From an uncultured Bacteroidales bacterium (GTDB lineage: Bacteria; Bacteroidota; Bacteroidia; Bacteroidales; UBA932), in NCBI GenBank assembly GCA_937890845.1, contig CALADR010000093.1:1-12682 (forward strand): a DNA stretch of 12,682 nucleotides, given 5' to 3'. The translations under genes and the position numbers were made by a program. The notes under the pieces are model-generated. The model was not told the DNA's origin and made no database searches. It saw nothing but the letters and a program-made list of their open reading frames with translations. Below are positions 7,894-12,682 of the stretch, in pieces (position 1 is the first letter of the stretch; each line of letters opens with the position of its first letter).

Positions 7894-9197
7894 TACTTTG
7901 TTTTGGGTATATAATCTAACTGATTAAACCTGAACTCATCAGCAACAAATGCATACACATCCTGAGAATTCAGTATAGAGGCGAACCGGAACGGTAAAGA
8001 CCTGTCTCCGTCCCTGGTGGCGACAGTAACCAGCAACTCTCCCTTAAAATTGACAACAGTCAGAGAATATGCAAATCCGGCAGCAGGAAATATCGGATAA
8101 AATTCAGTAATATACTGCTGAAGTGTCTCAGGCATAACTGTATTTCCCAAATTGCATATTGAAAATGTTGCTGTACCTGAAACTTTTTCAAGTACGGCGT
8201 CTGATCTGGATATTTTTTCTGAAATGGACAGACTGCTGTCGCAAGCATTTTCAGACATATCCACCAGACAACGTGCACTATATGCCAGGGCATCGTTTCT
8301 CAACTGTGCATCAAGAAGCTTTTTCTGGGACATCAAGATAGTAGTCACCGGATACTCAGCAAGGTTACGGTTATATGCAAGCGTCAGAGGAGAAAAGAAA
8401 AGTCTCAATGATGCGGAAGGAAAGTGCGGACGCAGATTCTCTCTAATATATGACACTATATACTCTCCTTCACTGATTTCATTTACATATTTCTCATATA
8501 GTACATGGGAAAAGACAGGCGATATGAATGCCTCCGGCTGGGAAAGATACTGACGTACCTGACCCCTGATCTTTGAAAGCGGAATCCTTATCTGATAAAC
8601 ATAGTCGGATACCTCAGGGTGGAGAGGTGCAGAGAACGATTTTGCATCCATATACCAGACCGGACGGGAAGCAGGAATGTCCTCAAGCCTTGCATAAGGA
8701 TCCATCCCTTCCATCATAGTAGAAGGAGTACGGTCATCCTTAACCGAACCGTCATTCAAAACATCAAAGCCGCACAGCTGTAGATATCTGAATATAACTG
8801 ACTTGACAAACTCTGCCATTCCCCTCTCATCGCATAATGACATATGCCAGTCAAAAAACAATGTCTTGCCTGAGTATGAGACCCGGAAAAGATACTCTCC
8901 CGTTTCAGGGCTTCCGATACTGAAGCCAGGATCCCCCATTGCGGCCTCTTCCGAGACCGGAACCGGATTGGATACAGGATACAACTCCAATGATTCACCG
9001 GATAATCTCACACCTGCTGCAAGCTGCGGAAACAGATGAATTGTTTCATTTACCGCGTCTTCAAGTTCCTTTTTCCTGACACTCATTGTCAGAGTAATGA
9101 CAAAACGCGGTACAGAACCTGCCGATTTTCCGTCCTGATAAAGACAGACTTCACCGGCAGCTCCTGGAATAAGCCCATTATTAAATTCTGATGACAT
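7893..9197 (-). CDS. CAT/condensation-fold acyltransferase-like protein, altered active site
   Basis: The 434-residue protein resembles bacterial 'alcohol acetyltransferase'/condensation-type members of the chloramphenicol acetyltransferase (CAT) superfamily, which move acyl groups from CoA or carrier protein to a hydroxyl or amine. An N-terminal half with EDAVNETIHLFPQL (46-59) matches the usual helix before the acceptor site. FFDWHMSLCDERG (114-126) sits where the HHxxxDG motif belongs, and FSICNLGNTVMPETL (345-359) matches the SNLGxVxLP segment of these proteins. Aligned on Asp123, the first His is H118, the catalytic second His is Met119 and the Gly is Glu124. It may therefore be inactive, use H118 in a shifted register, or act by another mechanism. 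No signal peptide or membrane helix is seen. It starts 2 nt after the SDR stop and overlaps the 7TM-HD start by one base. By context it could acylate the amine or hydroxyl of the lipid base made by the two preceding genes. Fold assignment is moderate, function is inference. Confidence 0.68.
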   Translation of the reverse strand: MSSEFNNGLIPGAAGEVCLYQDGKSAGSVPRFVITLTMSVRKKELEDAVNETIHLFPQLAAGVRLSGESLELYPVSNPVPVSEEAAMGDPGFSIGSPETGEYLFRVSYSGKTLFFDWHMSLCDERGMAEFVKSVIFRYLQLCGFDVLNDGSVKDDRTPSTMMEGMDPYARLEDIPASRPVWYMDAKSFSAPLHPEVSDYVYQIRIPLSKIRGQVRQYLSQPEAFISPVFSHVLYEKYVNEISEGEYIVSYIRENLRPHFPSASLRLFFSPLTLAYNRNLAEYPVTTILMSQKKLLDAQLRNDALAYSARCLVDMSENACDSSLSISEKISRSDAVLEKVSGTATFSICNLGNTVMPETLQQYITEFYPIFPAAGFAYSLTVVNFKGELLVTVATRDGDRSLPFRFASILNSQDVYAFVADEFRFNQLDYIPKTK

Positions 9198-9199
9198 AA

Positions 9200-10042
9200 C
9201 TACTTCTTATGGAATGGACTGTCAGGCTCCTTGGCCATATAACTGAATTCAAGTTTATCAGTAAGACGCGGGAAAAGGTTATGCAAGAGCACTGTAAGCT
9301 TACCGATAGGTGTCAAAACCATTTCTGACTTGCGTTTGACAAGCCCGCGAGCCATATATTCCGCAACTTTTTCCGCACTCATCATTTTACCCTCGTCACG
9401 TGGTGTCTTGCCTTGCTGGTGACCGTCTGCAGTCAAAGCCGCATTTCGCACATTGGATGCAGTGAATCCGGGAGCGAACACCATAACATGCAGACCATCG
9501 TACAGATGCTCTATCCTCAAAGTATCCAGAAAACCTCTTATCGCATATTTTGAAGAAGCATATCCTGTTCTTGCAGGAAGTCCTGCGAATCCTGCAATCG
9601 ATATTACACCAACCACAGATCCGCGGGATGCAAGAAGATATGGCAGTGCATACTTCGTACAATACACAGTTCCCCAGAAATTTACATCCATAAGCGTCTT
9701 TATGACAGACAAATCCAGATCCCTGAACATAGCACGCATGGAAAGTCCCGCATTATTTACCAGAATATCGATTCCGCCGAACTTCTCTACTGCCTTATTT
9801 ATCAAGGCTTCGCAGTCAGACTCTACAGATACGTCTGTCTTTACGCAAAGAATATTGCTGTCCGGATCAGAAGAAATTTCAGAGGCGATTGCCCTCAACT
9901 TATCATCTGACCTGGCCGCAAGAACGAGTTTCGCACCAAGGGAGGCAAATAATTTGGCTGAAGCCAACCCGATTCCCGAGCTGGCTCCAGTTATAATCAT
10001 CACTTTGTCTTTAAAAAATTCGCAATACTTCGATTTGTTCAT
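9200..10042 (-). CDS. Short-chain dehydrogenase/reductase, candidate 3-keto long-chain-base reductase
   Basis: This is a classical SDR with all hallmarks: the cofactor loop TGASSGIG (18-25), NNAG (96-99), Asn121 in VNFWG, and the catalytic Ser148, Tyr161 and Lys165 (YASSK). Arg44 after the second strand (LAARSDDKL) favours NADPH over NADH. Length (280) and a basic, amphipathic C-terminal region (about 236-262, including KLTVLLHNLFPRL) resemble 3-ketosphinganine reductases and other SDRs that work on membrane-embedded ketones. It begins 39 nt after the oxoamine synthase gene and ends 2 nt before the acyltransferase-like gene, so it probably reduces the 3-keto product of that synthase. The context argument is known biology: 3-ketosphinganine and 3-dehydrocapnine are both reduced by SDR-type enzymes in Bacteroidota. 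SDRs are too versatile for sequence alone to fix the substrate; a generic 3-oxoacyl reductase remains possible. Confidence 0.85.
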   Translation of the reverse strand: MNKSKYCEFFKDKVMIITGASSGIGLASAKLFASLGAKLVLAARSDDKLRAIASEISSDPDSNILCVKTDVSVESDCEALINKAVEKFGGIDILVNNAGLSMRAMFRDLDLSVIKTLMDVNFWGTVYCTKYALPYLLASRGSVVGVISIAGFAGLPARTGYASSKYAIRGFLDTLRIEHLYDGLHVMVFAPGFTASNVRNAALTADGHQQGKTPRDEGKMMSAEKVAEYMARGLVKRKSEMVLTPIGKLTVLLHNLFPRLTDKLEFSYMAKEPDSPFHKK

Positions 10043-10081
10043 CTTTCTGTATTAAGTTACACAGATTATTGACAAAGAATA

Positions 10082-11341
10082 CTACTTGATTGTCATTGCA
10101 GCGATATCATCGCCGTCATACTCTCCGGCATCAAGTTTTTTCTTGATCTCAGCGAATGCCTTGAGTGTGTAGTCCACATCTTCAAGAGTATGTACAGCCG
10201 TACTGACAATCCTGAAAATAACCATTCCCTTAGGTATTACAGGATATACTACGATAGAACAGAAGATATTATAATTCTCCCTGAGATCCTTGGCCATCCT
10301 GGTCGCCTGAACCGGAGTTCCCGGAATATGTATAGGAGTAACACAAGCCTCAGCCTCACCTATATCGAATCCGAGTTCCTTGAATCCGTTCTGTATGGCA
10401 TGGGTTATCTTCCAACATTTTGCACGAAGCTCGTCACCTTCCGGAGAATCAATAATCTCCATACGCTTGATATTACCGAGAACCAATGGCATAGGAAGAG
10501 ACTTAGCATACATCTGCGAACGCATATTGGTACGAAGATAGTTTATTATGCTTCTCGGTCCTGCTACGAAACCTCCAATGGAAGCCATACTCTTTGCGAA
10601 TGCTCCGATATAGAGATCGACCTCATCCATTACTCCGAAATGCTCTGAAGTACCGCGGCCATGTTCTCCAAGCAATCCGAAACCATGGGCATCGTCTATA
10701 AGTATTCTGAATGAATATTTCTTCTTAAGGGCACAGATCTCATCAAGTTTTCCCAAAGCACCTGTCATTCCATAAACACCTTCAGTTATAAGCAGTACTC
10801 CGCCTCCGTTATGCTCAGCCTCTGCACAAGCCCTGGCAAGAACCTTGTCGCAATCAGCGATATCGTTATGGCGGTATTTGTATTTGCTGCCGACATGAAG
10901 CCTTATACCGTCAAGAAGACAGGCATGACACTCTGCGTCATAAACGATTACATCGTGACGGGTAGTAAGAGCATCTATAGTAGAGACTATTCCCTGATAT
11001 CCGAAGTTATAAAGGAAGGCATCCTCCTTCTTCTCGAACTCAGCAAACATTCTTTCCAACTTTTCATGATAACGTGTGTGTCCTGACATCATTCTGGCAC
11101 CCATAGGGTATGCAAGTCCCCAGTCTGCAGCTGCCTGAGCATCAGCCTTGCGGACCTCCGGATGGTTTGCCAGTCCGAGATAATTGTTAAGACTCCAGTT
11201 GAGAACCTCTTTGCCGTTGAATATCATATGAGGTCCGAGTTCCCCCTCAAGACGCGGATAAAGATAATATCCGAATGCTTTTTCAAAATACTGGCCGATC
11301 GGACCGCCGGAATCTTTGTTTATCCTATCAAAAATATCCAT
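10082..11341 (-). CDS. Alpha-oxoamine synthase (PLP-dependent, SPT/KBL/BioF family), acceptor amino acid unknown
   Basis: This fold-type I PLP enzyme condenses an acyl thioester with an amino acid, releasing CO2 and giving a 3-keto amine. Key residues are present: Lys250 in GAFAKSMASIGGF forms the PLP aldimine, His139 in AECHAC stacks on the ring, Asp216 and His219 in IDDAHGFG contact the cofactor, and Arg377 in IFRIVST is placed to bind substrate carboxylate. The family includes serine palmitoyltransferase, cysteate acyltransferase of capnine synthesis, 2-amino-3-ketobutyrate CoA ligase and BioF. The motif GARMMSGH (81-88) and the long N-terminus GYYLYPRLEGELG (24-36) differ from the GSRFLNG and GTFSKS motifs I recall for Bacteroides SPT, so it seems a separate clade, common in Bacteroidota and often labelled BioF or glycine C-acetyltransferase. 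The SDR and acyltransferase downstream favour a lipid role over threonine or biotin metabolism. It starts 52 nt after gyrB with no clear promoter or terminator between. Family is firm; substrate open. Confidence 0.88.
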   Translation of the reverse strand: MDIFDRINKDSGGPIGQYFEKAFGYYLYPRLEGELGPHMIFNGKEVLNWSLNNYLGLANHPEVRKADAQAAADWGLAYPMGARMMSGHTRYHEKLERMFAEFEKKEDAFLYNFGYQGIVSTIDALTTRHDVIVYDAECHACLLDGIRLHVGSKYKYRHNDIADCDKVLARACAEAEHNGGGVLLITEGVYGMTGALGKLDEICALKKKYSFRILIDDAHGFGLLGEHGRGTSEHFGVMDEVDLYIGAFAKSMASIGGFVAGPRSIINYLRTNMRSQMYAKSLPMPLVLGNIKRMEIIDSPEGDELRAKCWKITHAIQNGFKELGFDIGEAEACVTPIHIPGTPVQATRMAKDLRENYNIFCSIVVYPVIPKGMVIFRIVSTAVHTLEDVDYTLKAFAEIKKKLDAGEYDGDDIAAMTIK

Positions 11342-11393
11342 AATTATTTAGATTTTAGTTATTTTCCTTCTTAATTCCACTCTTATTGAAAAC

Positions 11394-12682
11394 CTATGCA
11401 TCTATGTTTGCATAATGAGCATTCGCTTCGATAAACTCTCTGCGAGGAGGTACATCATCACCCATAAGCATAGAGAATGTACGCTCGGCCTCTGCTGCAT
11501 TATCTATGGTAATCTGCCGCAAAAGGCGCGTTTCCGGGTGCATTGTAGTATCCCATAGCTGCTCGTCACTCATCTCTCCAAGACCTTTGTAGCGCTGTAC
11601 CGTAACACCCTTGTCAGAACCTTTGCCGACTTTAAGGGTAGCTTCCTTACGCTGCTCCTCTGTCCAGCAATATATTTCCTCTTTTCCTTTCTTCACCAGA
11701 TAGAGAGGCGGAGTCGCCAGATATACATAACCGTTTCTGATGAGATCGAACATATAACGGAAGAAGAATGTAAGAATCAAAGTTGCAATGTGGCTTCCAT
11801 CCACATCGGCATCGGTCATGATAATTACTTTATGATAACGGAGCTTCGAAAGGTTCAGCGCCTTGCTGTCTTCCTCAGTACCGACAGTCACGCCAAGCGC
11901 AGTATAGATATTCCTAATTTCCTCGCTTTCGAATACTCTGTGTTCCATTGCTTTCTCAACATTGAGGATTTTTCCTCTAAGCGGAAGTATGGCCTGGGTC
12001 ATACGGTCCCTGCCCTGCTTTGCAGTACCGCCTGCGGAATCTCCCTCGACCAGGAAGAGTTCGCACTTTTCAGGATTCCTTTCAGAGCAGTCAGCAAGTT
12101 TTCCCGGCATACCGGCACCTGACATGACAGTCTTACGCTGCACCATCTCACGTGCCTTGCGGGCAGCATGACGTGCTGTAGCAGCCAGAATCACCTTATC
12201 TACAATAGCCTTTGCCTCTTTCGGATTTTCTTCCAAATAGGCCTCCAGGGCACTGGCGGTAGCCTGAGAAACCGCCGACACGACTTCACCGTTTCCAAGT
12301 TTTGTCTTTGTCTGTCCTTCAAACTGAGGCTCTGCTACCTTTACAGACACGACAGCAGTAAGACCTTCACGGAAATCAGAGGCGTCAAGGTCAAATTTGA
12401 GTTTTGCCAACATGCCGTTCTTTTCCGCATAGTTTTTCAAAGTCCTCGTAAGACCCATCCTGAATCCCTGAAGATGTGTTCCTCCTTCTATTGTATTGAT
12501 ATTGTTTACATAAGAATAAATCTTCTCAGAGAAGCCTGTGTTATACTGCATAGCTACCTCGATAGGGATTATCTTATCTGTTTCAAGACATATGGGTGTT
12601 TCTATCAGTTTGTCAGAGTCAGCATCAAGATACTGCACAAACTCTTTCAGTCCATCTCTGGAATAGAATGTCTCGCTCTTAT
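11394..12682 (-). CDS. gyrB: DNA gyrase subunit B, 5' part outside window
   Basis: GyrB supplies the ATPase and TOPRIM parts of gyrase, which introduces negative supercoils. The visible 429 codons run from the transducer domain to the C-terminus. SYVNNINTIEGGTH marks the transducer. QTKTKLGN carries the ATP-contacting QTK lysine loop. The TOPRIM motifs are EGDSAGG (12047-12027) and MTDADVDG (11819-11796), giving the catalytic Glu and the DxD metal site. PLRGKILNVEKA, QRYKGLGEM and the ending PPRREFIEANAHYANIDA fit GyrB better than ParE, and the absence of the long insert of gammaproteobacterial GyrB is normal here. The frame is open to the window edge, so the GTG at 12638 is an internal Val codon, not a start. 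No hairpin is seen in the 52 nt between its stop and the next gene, so read-through into the oxoamine synthase gene is possible. Confidence 0.95.
   Translation of the reverse strand, partial: KSETFYSRDGLKEFVQYLDADSDKLIETPICLETDKIIPIEVAMQYNTGFSEKIYSYVNNINTIEGGTHLQGFRMGLTRTLKNYAEKNGMLAKLKFDLDASDFREGLTAVVSVKVAEPQFEGQTKTKLGNGEVVSAVSQATASALEAYLEENPKEAKAIVDKVILAATARHAARKAREMVQRKTVMSGAGMPGKLADCSERNPEKCELFLVEGDSAGGTAKQGRDRMTQAILPLRGKILNVEKAMEHRVFESEEIRNIYTALGVTVGTEEDSKALNLSKLRYHKVIIMTDADVDGSHIATLILTFFFRYMFDLIRNGYVYLATPPLYLVKKGKEEIYCWTEEQRKEATLKVGKGSDKGVTVQRYKGLGEMSDEQLWDTTMHPETRLLRQITIDNAAEAERTFSMLMGDDVPPRREFIEANAHYANIDA

Noticed and set aside
9453..10055. 200-codon plus-strand ORF
   Set aside because: It is antisense to the SDR gene, which has all catalytic motifs. 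The translation is low in structure and looks like a shadow frame.
10061..10081. Possible -7 box (TATTCTTTG, minus strand) before the SDR gene
   Set aside because: The spacer between TA and TTTG is 3 instead of 2 and no -33 TTTG is found; the short gap fits co-transcription better.
11342..11401. Possible promoter (TAGGTTTT at the gyrB stop) for the oxoamine synthase unit
   Set aside because: It is one base off consensus, overlaps the stop codon and has no -33 element. It cannot be told from chance in AT-rich DNA.
12636..12638. GTG as start of a 414-codon gyrB
   Set aside because: The frame continues upstream to the window edge with GyrB-like sequence (FYSRDGLKEF), so this codon is an internal valine of a truncated gene.

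Overview
The window looks like chromosomal DNA of a Bacteroidota species, probably order Bacteroidales. Three things point there: the style of the proteins (for example a GyrB ending in YANIDA and a 438-residue trigger factor), a lipoprotein of Bacteroidota type, and a perfect match to the Bacteroidota -7 element TAnnTTTG upstream of tig. Genus cannot be settled by eye. All nine genes lie on the minus strand, so transcription runs from high to low coordinates. I saw no mobile element, tRNA, rRNA or CRISPR array.

In order of transcription: (1) 12682-11394, the 3' two thirds of gyrB, cut by the window edge. (2) 11341-5812, four closely packed genes: an alpha-oxoamine synthase, a short-chain dehydrogenase/reductase, a CAT/condensation-fold acyltransferase-like protein and a 7TM-HD protein of the cyclic-di-AMP phosphodiesterase (PgpH) type. 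The last three are 2 nt apart or overlap by 1 nt. The first three match the logic of long-chain-base lipid synthesis: condense acyl thioester with amino acid, reduce the ketone, acylate. The synthase does not carry the motifs I associate with canonical serine palmitoyltransferase, so substrate and product are open. (3) 5748-2539, the proteostasis operon tig-clpP-clpX, with its own candidate promoter and a dyad in the short gap before tig, and a hairpin after clpX. (4) 2449-1502, an unrecognised 315-residue lipoprotein followed by a clear Rho-independent terminator. (5) 1331-1, an M20-family metallopeptidase lacking only its last residues at the window edge.

Most of the window is housekeeping. 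The part worth attention is the four-gene lipid-like unit. Its third gene lacks the expected catalytic histidine at the usual HHxxxDG position, and the c-di-AMP phosphodiesterase gene is translationally coupled to it. No intergenic stretch exceeds 170 bp.
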